Part shown: positions 36,247 through 43,598 of the stretch, piece by piece
Layout: every line of letters begins with the position of its first letter
How positions within the stretch are numbered: position 1 is the stretch's first letter
Origin: Bosea sp. F3-2
Lineage (GTDB): Bacteria; Pseudomonadota; Alphaproteobacteria; Rhizobiales; Beijerinckiaceae
Length of the DNA: 64,000 nt
Assembly: GCF_008253865.1 (NCBI RefSeq)
Contig: NZ_CP042331.1
Span: 6,103,501 to 6,167,500, forward strand
Direction: 5' to 3'
The notes under the pieces: model-generated
What the model saw: the letters and a program-made list of their open reading frames with translations, nothing else
Database searches by the model: none
Told to the model about the DNA's origin: nothing
Made by a program: the position numbers and the translations under genes

Positions 36247-36687
36247 CTAGGGTCGCGAAAGGGCGTCCAGCGGCAATTCGCGCTTGTAGATGCGCCGGAA
36301 GAGGGCCTGGGCGATTCGGGCCGCGTCGGCGCGCTCCGAGGTATCGACGCGCTCCGCGCCGCAATCGACGTCGAAGTTCATTTTGTCGCCGGCATCATAG
36401 CGCCGGTCGCGCCCGGCCTTCAGTACCATCCGCCATGCGCAGCCGGTGATCCAGTCCGGGTTCACCGCCTCGTCGCAGCCGGTCATCAGGCAGAACGCGA
36501 CATTCCGCTGCCCTTGGTAATCTCCCTTCAGTGCCTTGGGGAACCAGGCATTGAACTGCTTTCGGCTGCTCTCGCAGAACGGCTTGTCCGATGCGGTTTC
36601 GCAATCGCGCACATAGTCGGAAGCCTTCTGAGCCGCGGCGGGATTTGACAGCAGGGCGAGGCTGATCAGAAGGAAGGCGCCGCGCAT
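36247..36687 (-). CDS. Secreted cysteine-rich protein, lysogenic gene
   Basis: 146 residues. The signal peptide is MRGAFLLISLALLSNPAAAQ. The mature part has six cysteines (DCETASDKPFCESS, FCLMTGCDEAV, GCAWR, VDCGAE), likely disulfide-linked in the periplasm. It follows the repressor gene by 1 bp and lies inside the immunity region, the position of rexAB in lambda, so it should be made in lysogens. Superinfection exclusion or another host-altering role is plausible; no homologue is recognised. Confidence 0.65.
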   Translation of the reverse strand: MRGAFLLISLALLSNPAAAQKASDYVRDCETASDKPFCESSRKQFNAWFPKALKGDYQGQRNVAFCLMTGCDEAVNPDWITGCAWRMVLKAGRDRRYDAGDKMNFDVDCGAERVDTSERADAARIAQALFRRIYKRELPLDALSRP

Positions 36688-36688
36688 T

Positions 36689-37411
36689 TCAGACGCCGAA
36701 CAGGTCGTTCATCGTCAGGACCTTGTGGACCGACGCGACAAACTGCATGTCGAACTCGATCGTGGCCGGCGGGTTGAGCTGCTGGACAATCAGCTTGGTC
36801 TCGGTACGGCGGACCAGGTGCTTGATGAAGCTCTCATAAGGGCCGTGCTCGGAATACTTCGCCGTCACCACAACGGAATCGCCGATATGCGCCTTGCGAT
36901 CGGGGTGAATGAAGCGGAGGTCGCCGGGGTTGTGCTCTGGCACCATCGACGAGCCTTCGACATACATGCTGTAGGCATTCTTGGCGCCGACCAAGGCCGG
37001 CGGCCTCGCAACATAATCCACCACGCCACCTTCGAACTGAAACGCGCCGCCTAGAGAGCCCGCCGCGGTTCCCATCACCGGAACGTCCCGCGCCAGCGTC
37101 GCCAGGACGGGTGCCTTCACTCCGGCCATGCGGACATTGGACGTGGGGCGTCCGGCGAGAGGTGCCGGCGCAGGCTCGCCATCTCCCTCCATCAGCCACT
37201 CTACGGTCGTCCCGAGGGCATCGGCAACTTTGCGGATCGTGTCTGTCCGGGGGTTCTTCGTGCGCCCGTTCAGGATGTCGCGCAGAAGATCCTTGTTGTC
37301 GCTGATGGTGAGCGAAACGGCGGTGGCATTGGTTTGAAGCGCATCCAGCCGCTCGAGGATGCGGCGGACAAGCGGCGACTGTTCGTCCGGCGCGAGGGTG
37401 GGCTTCTTCAT
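36689..37411 (-). CDS. LexA/CI-type phage repressor
   Basis: 240 residues from ATG 37411. The N-terminal HTH (about 35-75) has LTISDNKDLLRDILNGRTKN and TIRKVADALGTTVEWLMEG. The C-terminal S24 peptidase domain has an Ala-Gly cleavage site at 117-118 (GTAAGS), the nucleophile Ser155 in VEGSSMVPEHNPGD and Lys197 in FIKHLV. RecA-stimulated self-cleavage would allow SOS induction. The predicted -10, TAAAAT, is only 7 nt before the ATG, suggesting a leaderless message as for lambda cI. Confidence 0.92.
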   Translation of the reverse strand: MKKPTLAPDEQSPLVRRILERLDALQTNATAVSLTISDNKDLLRDILNGRTKNPRTDTIRKVADALGTTVEWLMEGDGEPAPAPLAGRPTSNVRMAGVKAPVLATLARDVPVMGTAAGSLGGAFQFEGGVVDYVARPPALVGAKNAYSMYVEGSSMVPEHNPGDLRFIHPDRKAHIGDSVVVTAKYSEHGPYESFIKHLVRRTETKLIVQQLNPPATIEFDMQFVASVHKVLTMNDLFGV

Positions 37412-37417
37412 GAGGGG

Positions 37418-37492
37418 AATTTTACCCGCCGGTTCTACGGACGTCCCCCCTTTCAATTCACCCTTGACGAGAGGGTGAATTTCCGCATTATG
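37418..37492. promoter_or_regulatory. Divergent immunity promoters and operator
   Basis: Rightward promoter: TTGACG (37464-37469), 17-nt spacer, ATTATG (37487-37492). The inverted half-sites AATTCACCCT (37455-37464) and AGGGTGAATT (37472-37481) straddle the -35. Leftward repressor promoter: TAAAAT on the minus strand (37424-37419) inside a variant half-site AATTTTACCC (37418-37427), with a weak -35. The repeat AGAGGGTGAATTTCCGCAT (37470-37488) matches 36228-36246 with one mismatch. Confidence 0.7.
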
Positions 37493-37498
37493 GTCGAC

Positions 37499-37753
37499 AT
37501 GGGTATTTTCACCGGACAGTTGCTGGCCGTTGCCGCCGCGTATTGCGAGGCCACCGGCGTGAGCCTCAGCGCTGCGGGGCGCAGAGCCTTCGCGGAGTCG
37601 AAGCTGCTCGTCAATCTGTCGAGTGGGATCTCTTCCCCGACCCTCAAGCGTGCCGATACCGCCCTGGAGTGGTTCTCGCTTCATTGGCCTGACGGCGCGG
37701 CGTGGCCTGCCACGGTCCCGCGTCCCTCCGTTCCCTGCGAGGCCTCGGCATGA
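37499..37753 (+). CDS. Cro-like small DNA-binding protein
   Basis: 84 residues from ATG 37499; ATG 37490 overlaps the -10 element and is unlikely. It is first in the rightward operon and divergent from the repressor, the cro position. EATGVSLSAAGRRAFAESKL and GISSPTLKRADTALEWF could form a helix-turn-helix. With transcription starting near 37499 the message would be leaderless. The Cro assignment rests mainly on position. Confidence 0.65.
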   Translation: MGIFTGQLLAVAAAYCEATGVSLSAAGRRAFAESKLLVNLSSGISSPTLKRADTALEWFSLHWPDGAAWPATVPRPSVPCEASA

Positions 37754-37866
37754 CGCTTCGCCTTCGCCAATCCGACCAGCGCCTGGCGCAAGCGGCCTTC
37801 CGCCGCTTCGCGCTGTGGCCGGTTCGTCGTTTTTTCCTTCTGGTCCATGGGGTTCGCCCTCCGTGA
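37750..37866 (+). CDS. Possible 38-aa basic peptide
   Basis: ATG 37750 overlaps the preceding stop (ATGA). MTLRLRQSDQRLAQAAFRRF, then ALWPVRRFFLLVHGVRPP. The only support is the overlap. The remaining 65 bp before the next gene show nothing but the ribosome site GAGGGAG. Confidence 0.3.
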   Translation: MTLRLRQSDQRLAQAAFRRFALWPVRRFFLLVHGVRPP

Positions 37867-37931
37867 TCTGACGCGCTGACTGTCCGCCCGAACCGCCGTT
37901 TTCCCAACGAAAATGCGAGGGAGCATTTTTC

Positions 37932-38414
37932 GTGAGCGATATTGCTTTGCCCGATGGCCTGTTGCCGCTTCTCAAGACGGCCTCCCGCGCCCTGGTGAAT
38001 GCCTGCGCCGCGCCTGGCCAGACCGGGCCGCAGCGCGTTGAAGCTCTCACCGGTTACAGCCTGGGCCAGATCTCGAAATGGCAGAGCGAAAGCGCGCCGG
38101 ACCTGATCCCGATCCATATCGTCGCCGTGCTGGAAGCTGCGACCGGCAAGCCGATCGTCACCCGCATGCTGGCCTCGCTGACCGGGCACGGCGTGGCGCC
38201 GATCTCCGACGAGATCGGATCGGCCGGCGACTTGATGCTCGATGTCGTCCGCATCACCGGCAGCCATGCCCGATTCACCACGGCCGCGGCCGAAGCTCTG
38301 GAAGACCAGAAGCTGACGCCCGGCGAGGTCAAGGCCCTGCTGAAAAGCGCGATGGCCCATGTCGACCAGATGACGGCGCTCATCGGCCGGCTCGCACCCT
38401 TGGTGGATGCGTAA
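37932..38414 (+). CDS. CII-like phage regulatory protein
   Basis: 160 residues from GTG 37932 (GAGGGAG upstream). QRVEALTGYSLGQISKWQSE is a helix-turn-helix; the helical C-terminal half (KLTPGEVKALLKSAMAHVDQ) could oligomerise. Proteins of this build occupy the cII position in Proteobacteria phages. It may activate the repressor or the int promoter. Confidence 0.65.
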   Translation: MSDIALPDGLLPLLKTASRALVNACAAPGQTGPQRVEALTGYSLGQISKWQSESAPDLIPIHIVAVLEAATGKPIVTRMLASLTGHGVAPISDEIGSAGDLMLDVVRITGSHARFTTAAAEALEDQKLTPGEVKALLKSAMAHVDQMTALIGRLAPLVDA

Positions 38415-38415
38415 C

Positions 38416-38886
38416 ATGCCGGGCAAGGGTCATATTCGCGCTGGCGGCCTGACGGAGCGGCTCCTCGCCGCGATCGAGATTGCGGAGCGGCCGGTGCAGC
38501 GACATCTGCTGCTTTCGCCGCTTTCGCCTAGAGAGCGGATCAATTTCGGCCGCAGCATCGACCGGCTGGTGACGTGCGGCCGCATCCGCGAGACGCGGGC
38601 CGGCTTCATCTCAACGGCCATCCCGCCGGTCGAGCCGACGCTGAAGGACGAGCCGGAAGCCCGCAGGCTTTCGCCGGGGCAACGGGCGATCGTTTGCGCG
38701 GTCATCGATCGTGCCCATCGCTATCGCCGCTCCGGCTCGCCCTTCTGCGCGGCCAACCTTCTCCAGCGCGCATCCGAGCGGAAACTGCCGCCGCATGTGC
38801 AGCAGGATCTCGCCGCGCTCGCCAGCCTGTTCGGCGCGCATCGCCAGACCTTCCCCGAAGTCGATCTCGGGAGGGCCGCGGCATGA
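38416..38886 (+). CDS. Hypothetical phage protein
   Basis: 156 residues from ATG 38416; an ATG at 38407 overlapping the previous stop is possible. The N-terminal half resembles a winged helix (LTERLLAAIEIAERPVQRHL, FGRSIDRLVTCGRIRETRAG). The C-terminal half is basic and helical. No family is recognised. Confidence 0.55.
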   Translation: MPGKGHIRAGGLTERLLAAIEIAERPVQRHLLLSPLSPRERINFGRSIDRLVTCGRIRETRAGFISTAIPPVEPTLKDEPEARRLSPGQRAIVCAVIDRAHRYRRSGSPFCAANLLQRASERKLPPHVQQDLAALASLFGAHRQTFPEVDLGRAAA

Positions 38887-39098
38887 CGACGGCCCAGAAG
38901 GCGGCGCTGGCCTGGCTCCGCAAGCACAATGGCGACGGTTGCTTCGACGTGAACGGCGTGCTGCTCGCTGCCGGCGAGCTGGCGCCCGTGATGCGCAGCA
39001 CCTGGAACGAGCTCGAGCAGCAGGGCTTCGTCGAGTTCTACAAGCCGACTGGCCGGGGCCGCGGGCGCTGCCGCCTGACCGCGCGAGGCGCCGCATGA
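38883..39098 (+). CDS. Small winged-helix-like phage protein
   Basis: 71 residues. TTAQKAALAWLRKHNGDGCF, STWNELEQQGFVEFYKPTGR, RCRLTARG: a pattern of helix, helix, beta-wing that suggests DNA binding. It overlaps both neighbours by 4 bp. Confidence 0.6.
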   Translation: MTTAQKAALAWLRKHNGDGCFDVNGVLLAAGELAPVMRSTWNELEQQGFVEFYKPTGRGRGRCRLTARGAA

Positions 39099-39301
39099 AG
39101 CGCGCCTTCGCCCTGCAGAAGGTCGGTCGTTTCCGCCGCTCCGCCGCGCGCGGCATGGCGAAGGCGGGATTCGCGGCTGCTGTCATCGCAATCGTGCTGC
39201 GGCTGAAGCGGTCGACGGACGACGACATCGTCGCCGGACGACAGGCTCCGGGGGCGCTTTGGAGCGCGGCCGAGCGCGCGCTGTTCAAAGAGGTGGCGTG
39301 A
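39095..39301 (+). CDS. Hypothetical basic phage protein
   Basis: 68 residues. Basic N-terminus (KRAFALQKVGRFRRSAARG), one possibly membrane-associated stretch (AGFAAAVIAIVLRL), then WSAAERALFKEVA. It overlaps the preceding stop. Unrecognised. Confidence 0.5.
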   Translation: MKRAFALQKVGRFRRSAARGMAKAGFAAAVIAIVLRLKRSTDDDIVAGRQAPGALWSAAERALFKEVA

Positions 39302-39309
39302 TGATCTGG

Positions 39310-40005
39310 TCAGCTTTGTTCAACTTCTCCAGAGAGCTCCAGGAGCTTTTTATAGAGGGCGCCGACTTCTTCGACACCCTTTTCCATGGAGGCCCGGAAG
39401 CTCTCGAAGGTTTCTTGATTATCCGGAAAATCAAGCCTCTTTTTTCGGAATTCGATAAAAGAACATCGTGCCGAGTTTATCTCCGAAATAATTCCGTACC
39501 AGCGACGTTTTTGGTCGCCATTCAGCCACGGCAGCACGGGGCCTGCAGGAGCAATACTGGAAGATCTTGCATAACACTTTTCATAGCCTGCTTGGTCGCC
39601 GTACCTGGTGCGGTCGTAGGCGTGAGCCAACTCAAAAAAATCATCTGCATATTGAGTAATAGCCTGGCTAGCGGCAGCCCGACCGGTGCGAAGATTGTTC
39701 TGATGATTTTGGCCGGCCAGTTCGAGCGCTGCGCGCGTCATCTCATTTTGCCGTGTGATTTCACGCAGTTGTTTGACGACGAAATAGAGGCCGAAGACGG
39801 CAATTGTCGAAGAGACAATGGTTTGCAGTGTCGTCTGGTAGCGATTCAGCCAGAATTCTACTGGCCCGCAAATCTCCTTGTTATCCGCCACGAGCTTCAA
39901 TTCCGCTTGGCAAGACAGGCCCGCCAGCAATGTCTGCGTGGCGTAGAGGCCAACGGCAAATGCGAGGAGGGCGGTAAAGGTGATGATCGGCCAGCGGTCT
40001 TTCAT
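39310..40005 (-). CDS. Two-TM membrane protein, opposite-strand cargo gene
   Basis: 231 residues from ATG 40005 (ATG 40029 and 40062 also open). Two hydrophobic helices, ITFTALLAFAVGLYATQTLL and IVSSTIAVFGLYFVVKQL, are followed by a coiled cytoplasmic domain (REITRQNEMTRAALELAGQN, ASQAITQYADDFFELAHAYD). This layout occurs in proteins linked to phage exclusion. The gene is visibly more A+T-rich than its surroundings and runs against the right operon, splitting it. It looks like a late-acquired moron, perhaps expressed in the lysogen. Confidence 0.7.
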   Translation of the reverse strand: MKDRWPIITFTALLAFAVGLYATQTLLAGLSCQAELKLVADNKEICGPVEFWLNRYQTTLQTIVSSTIAVFGLYFVVKQLREITRQNEMTRAALELAGQNHQNNLRTGRAAASQAITQYADDFFELAHAYDRTRYGDQAGYEKCYARSSSIAPAGPVLPWLNGDQKRRWYGIISEINSARCSFIEFRKKRLDFPDNQETFESFRASMEKGVEEVGALYKKLLELSGEVEQS

Positions 40006-40079
40006 CCATACACGCTGACGCTGGGGCATTGCGGCCGCAAGGTGGCTGTCTCTGGCCTCCACAGCTTTGCGAGGGCGGC

Positions 40080-41447
40080 ATGAGCGAAGCCCGCGCCTTC
40101 CTCGACGGTCGTGTCGTGCTGCATCCCGGCGATTGCCGCGAGGTGCTGCGCGGGCTCGCCGATGCCTCGATCGATTCCGTGGTGACTGATCCGCCCTATG
40201 CGCTGGTCTCGATCGGCAAGCGCTTCGGCAAGCCGGGCGCCGCGCCGACCCGCGATGGCGATGTCTACAGCCGCGCCTCGGCAGGCTTCATGGGCCAGCA
40301 ATGGGACACCGGCGAGACAGCTTTTTCGCCCGCGTTCTGGGCCGAGGTGCTGCGCGTGCTCAAGCCCGGCGGCCATGTCGTCGCGTTCTCGGGCACGCGC
40401 ACCTATCACCGCATGGTCTGCGCCATCGAGGATGCGGGGTTCGAGATTCGCGACCAGCTGGCGTGGATCTATGGCTCGGGGTTCCCGAAGTCGCACGACG
40501 TGTCGAAGGCGATCGACAAGCATCTCGGCGCCGAGCGTCCGGTCGTCGGCGTCGAGCGCTTGAGTAATGACATTAGCGGCGGGGCGCTGCTGGATGCCGC
40601 ACATGATGGGAGCCGCCCCGGCTTCGAACGGAACATCACCGCGGCCGCTCGGCAGTGGGAAGGGTGGGGCACGGCCTGCAAGCCGGCCTGGGAACCGATC
40701 GTGCTGGCACGGAAGCTGCTCTCCGGTACGGTAGCGGAGACTGTGCTCGCGCATGGTACCGGCGCGCTGAATATTGATGGCTGCCGCGTCCATGCTGATG
40801 ACGCCCAGGGCGGCGCTTATACGATCAAGCGATTCAAGCCTGGGGCGACGCTCGACAAGGAAGGCGGCACCTGGAAGCCGGAGGGCGACGGGCCGCTCTA
40901 TCAAGGAGAGATGAAGCCCGGCCGCTGGCCAGCGAACATCGTCCATGATGGCAGCGACGAGGTCGTTTCCGCGTTCCCGGACGCGGCAGGACAGCAGGGT
41001 GTTGTTACCGGCGATGAGCCGTCGTCGCCCTTCGCCAATGTCTATGGCGACATGCCGTCGCGGGCTGGTGGTGCCGTTCCGCGCGGTGATTCTGGCTCGG
41101 CCGCGCGCTTCTTCTACAGCGCCAAGGCCGATGCCAATGACCGCATCGGCTCGAAGCACCCGACGGTCAAGCCCGTCGATCTGATGCAGTGGCTCTGCCG
41201 GCTGGTGACGCCGCCAGGCGGAACTGTGCTCGATCCGTTCGCCGGCACTGGCACCACGGGCGAGGCGGCGTTTCGCGAGGGCTTTCGGGCCGTGCTCGTC
41301 GAGCGAGAGGAGGCGTTTCAGGCTGATATCGCGCGCCGCATGGAGTTGGCTCTGGCCGGGCCGACGACGCGCAAGGTCGCGAGTGTGAAGGCGCGAGCGC
41401 GCGAGGAGGCGCCGTTGGGCGGCTTGTTTGCCGAGGCGGCGGAATGA
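40080..41447 (+). CDS. DNA N4/N6 methyltransferase, beta-class order
   Basis: 455 residues from ATG 40080. The catalytic motif DPPY is at 37-40 and the AdoMet-binding DPFAGTGTTGEAAF is near the C-terminus, with KHPTVKPVDLMQWL before it: the motif order of the beta class (CcrM-like). The middle about 200 residues (GALNIDGCRVHADDAQGG, GRWPANIVHDGSDEVV) is the common phage insert. It may protect phage DNA from host restriction. No cognate nuclease is adjacent. Confidence 0.92.
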   Translation: MSEARAFLDGRVVLHPGDCREVLRGLADASIDSVVTDPPYALVSIGKRFGKPGAAPTRDGDVYSRASAGFMGQQWDTGETAFSPAFWAEVLRVLKPGGHVVAFSGTRTYHRMVCAIEDAGFEIRDQLAWIYGSGFPKSHDVSKAIDKHLGAERPVVGVERLSNDISGGALLDAAHDGSRPGFERNITAAARQWEGWGTACKPAWEPIVLARKLLSGTVAETVLAHGTGALNIDGCRVHADDAQGGAYTIKRFKPGATLDKEGGTWKPEGDGPLYQGEMKPGRWPANIVHDGSDEVVSAFPDAAGQQGVVTGDEPSSPFANVYGDMPSRAGGAVPRGDSGSAARFFYSAKADANDRIGSKHPTVKPVDLMQWLCRLVTPPGGTVLDPFAGTGTTGEAAFREGFRAVLVEREEAFQADIARRMELALAGPTTRKVASVKARAREEAPLGGLFAEAAE

Positions 41448-42502
41448 GCACGCTCGAGCACGCTCTGGTCTATGCCGCTCGCGGCTGCCCAGTGTTTCCC
41501 TGCAAGGCGACGACGGACAAGTCGGCCGGCTCGAAGGCGCCGCATCTGCCGGGCGAAAGCAAGCCCTGCGCGCATGATGGCGGGCATTGGCTGGCCAGCG
41601 TCGACGAGGGGGTGATCCGCGGCTGGTGGAAGCGCTGGCCCTCGGCCTTGATCGGCTTCCCGACCGGGCTGCGGACGCAATGCGTTGTCGTCGATCTCGA
41701 CCCGCGTGAGCATTCGACCAAGGCGATGCTGGCCGCGCTGACGCGGTTCTGCGGTCATCTGCGCGAGACCGACCCGGAGACCGGCGAAGTGGTCGAGCCG
41801 GTGATCGCGCGCACACAATCGGGGGGCTTGCACCTCTATTTTGCGTGGCCGGATGAGGCCACCTTCGCCGAGGTTGCCGAGAACCTGACGCGGCTGGGCA
41901 AGCCCAACACCGGGCTGATCGGCAACAAGGCGAACCTGTTCACGCGCTTCCTGCGCGACGGCGAATGCCCTGCCGAGCTCGCCCATGTCGATGTGCGCGG
42001 CGAGGGTGGCTATGTCATCGCGCCTCCTTCGGTGATGGCGGATGGCAAGCGCTATGAGTGGCTCTTGCCGCAGATCTCGCGCCTGCCGGCCCTGCCCAGG
42101 CGCCTGCGCGGCGTCATCACCGGCGAATTCCTGACCGATGCCGAGCGGGCGCTGCGGCGCGCTGCTCGCTCGCCCGCTGGCCGCCAGCCTTGCGCGATCG
42201 ACGGCGATCGACGGGTGAAGGCCTATATCGAGAGGGCAATCGACGCCGCGCTGCAGGATGCGCGCACAGCTCCGGAAGGCGAGCGCAACCAGCGCGTCTT
42301 CGAGGCGGCCGTCTCGCTCTCGCGTTTCACCCGCTCCGGTCATCTCGACAAGGGCCAGGCCGAGGCCCTGCTGCTGGCGAACCTGCCGGCCGGCGTCTCG
42401 CCGAACGAACATAAGATCCGCGGCACGATCGCGAGCGGGCTTTCCGCCGATCGCGTGCCGGCATTTTCGCCCGAGCAGCTCGGGCCGGGGAGGTCATCGT
42501 GA
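41444..42502 (+). CDS. Bifunctional DNA primase/polymerase (prim-pol)
   Basis: 352 residues. The archaeo-eukaryotic primase fold is shown by EHALVYAARGCPVFPCK, VVVDLDPRE with metal-binding Asp84 and Asp86, SGGLHLYF with His130, and HVDVRGEGGYVIAPPS. The C-terminal 100 residues are helical. It probably starts phage DNA synthesis together with the helicase at 43595. Its start overlaps the methyltransferase stop. Confidence 0.88.
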   Translation: MSTLEHALVYAARGCPVFPCKATTDKSAGSKAPHLPGESKPCAHDGGHWLASVDEGVIRGWWKRWPSALIGFPTGLRTQCVVVDLDPREHSTKAMLAALTRFCGHLRETDPETGEVVEPVIARTQSGGLHLYFAWPDEATFAEVAENLTRLGKPNTGLIGNKANLFTRFLRDGECPAELAHVDVRGEGGYVIAPPSVMADGKRYEWLLPQISRLPALPRRLRGVITGEFLTDAERALRRAARSPAGRQPCAIDGDRRVKAYIERAIDAALQDARTAPEGERNQRVFEAAVSLSRFTRSGHLDKGQAEALLLANLPAGVSPNEHKIRGTIASGLSADRVPAFSPEQLGPGRSS

Positions 42503-42762
42503 AAAATCGCCTGTCTGATCTCAACAATCATCTCTTCGCTCAACTGGAGCGGCTCTCCGACGAGGAACTGACCGCGGAGCAGATCGATCAGGAGGCCAAG
42601 CGCGGCGAGGCGATTGTGCAGGTCGCCGATACGATCATCCGCAACGCTGCGCTCCAGATACAGGCCGCGAAGATCGCCTTTGAGGGTGGCGCGGACCCCG
42701 TCCCCTACCTGCCCGCGCCGGGCGTTGCTGCGGCACCTGTCATCGAAGGGAAGTCGTCGTGA
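42499..42762 (+). CDS. Small phage protein in the replication module
   Basis: 87 residues from GTG 42499. MKNRLSDLNNHLFAQLERLS, then EAIVQVADTIIRNAALQIQA, a mostly helical protein. Similar small proteins recur in alphaproteobacterial prophages. Function is unknown. It overlaps both neighbours by 4 bp. Confidence 0.7.
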   Translation: MKNRLSDLNNHLFAQLERLSDEELTAEQIDQEAKRGEAIVQVADTIIRNAALQIQAAKIAFEGGADPVPYLPAPGVAAAPVIEGKSS

Positions 42763-43598
42763 GGGGCGGCCGCATCGCGTATTCCGACGATGAAATGGCG
42801 TGGCTGGAAGCCAATCGCACTATGGTCATCAGCGACTACCATCGCGCTTTCTGCTCTGCCTTCGATCGCAGCGATGTTGCTGCCACGCATCTGCATGCCT
42901 TGCGGAAGCGCAAAGGGTGGAAAGTCGGCCGTGCTGGGGGGCGCTATGTCGGCCGGCGCCGGCTTTATAGCCCTGCCGAGATCGATTGGCTGAGGGCCAA
43001 CTGCACGCTGCCGCTGGCCGAGTATCACGGCGCGTTCTGCGAGCGTTTCGCGCGGCAGGACGTCACGGCTGCGCAAATCCTCGGCTTGCGGAAACGCGAA
43101 GGTTGGCAAACTGGCCGGACCGGTCGGTTCGAGCCGGGCCAGCCGTCATACAATAAGGGCAAGCGCTGCGCGCCTGGGACTGGAGGCCGGCACCCAAATG
43201 CGCGGCGCACTCAATTTCAAAAGGGTGCCCGGCCGCACACTTATCGTGGCGCTGGACACGAGCGGATCGACGAGAAAGACGGCTATGTCGTTATGATCGT
43301 CGAGGAGACGAACCCTTGGACCGGAGCTGCCACGCGCCCCGTTCTGAAGCACCGTTACCTATGGGAGCAGGTCAACGGCCCCCTGCCGGAGAGTCACTGT
43401 CTCAAGTGCCTTGACGGCGACAAGACCAACACCGATCCGGCAAATTGGCAGGCGATTCCTCGTGGTGTGCTGCCGCGTCTCAATGGCGGGCGCTTCAAAA
43501 AGCGGATCGCGTTCGATGCCGCGCCCTCAGAGCTGAAACCGACCATCATGGCGGTTGCTCGGCTTGAACATGCACTCCGAGCCAAAGCGCAGCCATGA
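42759..43598 (+). CDS. HNH endonuclease with tandem DNA-binding repeats
   Basis: 279 residues from GTG 42759. Two N-terminal repeats of about 60 residues align with each other: YSDDEMAWLEANRTMVISDY and YSPAEIDWLRANCTLPLAEY, each ending in LRKRKGWKVGR / LRKREGWQTGR, helix-turn-helix-like. After PSYNKGKR comes the HNH domain: VLKHRYLWEQVNGPLPESHC, DGDKTNTDPANW. It resembles free-standing HNH homing-type endonucleases. It sits between two overlapping replication genes. Confidence 0.85.
   Translation: MRGGRIAYSDDEMAWLEANRTMVISDYHRAFCSAFDRSDVAATHLHALRKRKGWKVGRAGGRYVGRRRLYSPAEIDWLRANCTLPLAEYHGAFCERFARQDVTAAQILGLRKREGWQTGRTGRFEPGQPSYNKGKRCAPGTGGRHPNARRTQFQKGARPHTYRGAGHERIDEKDGYVVMIVEETNPWTGAATRPVLKHRYLWEQVNGPLPESHCLKCLDGDKTNTDPANWQAIPRGVLPRLNGGRFKKRIAFDAAPSELKPTIMAVARLEHALRAKAQP

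Noticed and set aside
37681..37848. Minus-strand frame overlapping the end of the Cro-like gene
   Set aside because: It is antisense to a transcribed operon, has weak protein character, and no promoter is seen.
39259..40083. Plus-strand frame opposite the two-TM membrane gene
   Set aside because: No ordered domain or ribosome site. The minus strand has a clear membrane topology and a coiled region.
41650..42412. Antisense frame opposite the prim-pol gene (part of a 364-codon minus-strand frame)
   Set aside because: Compositional shadow of a high-GC gene with clear AEP-primase motifs on the plus strand.
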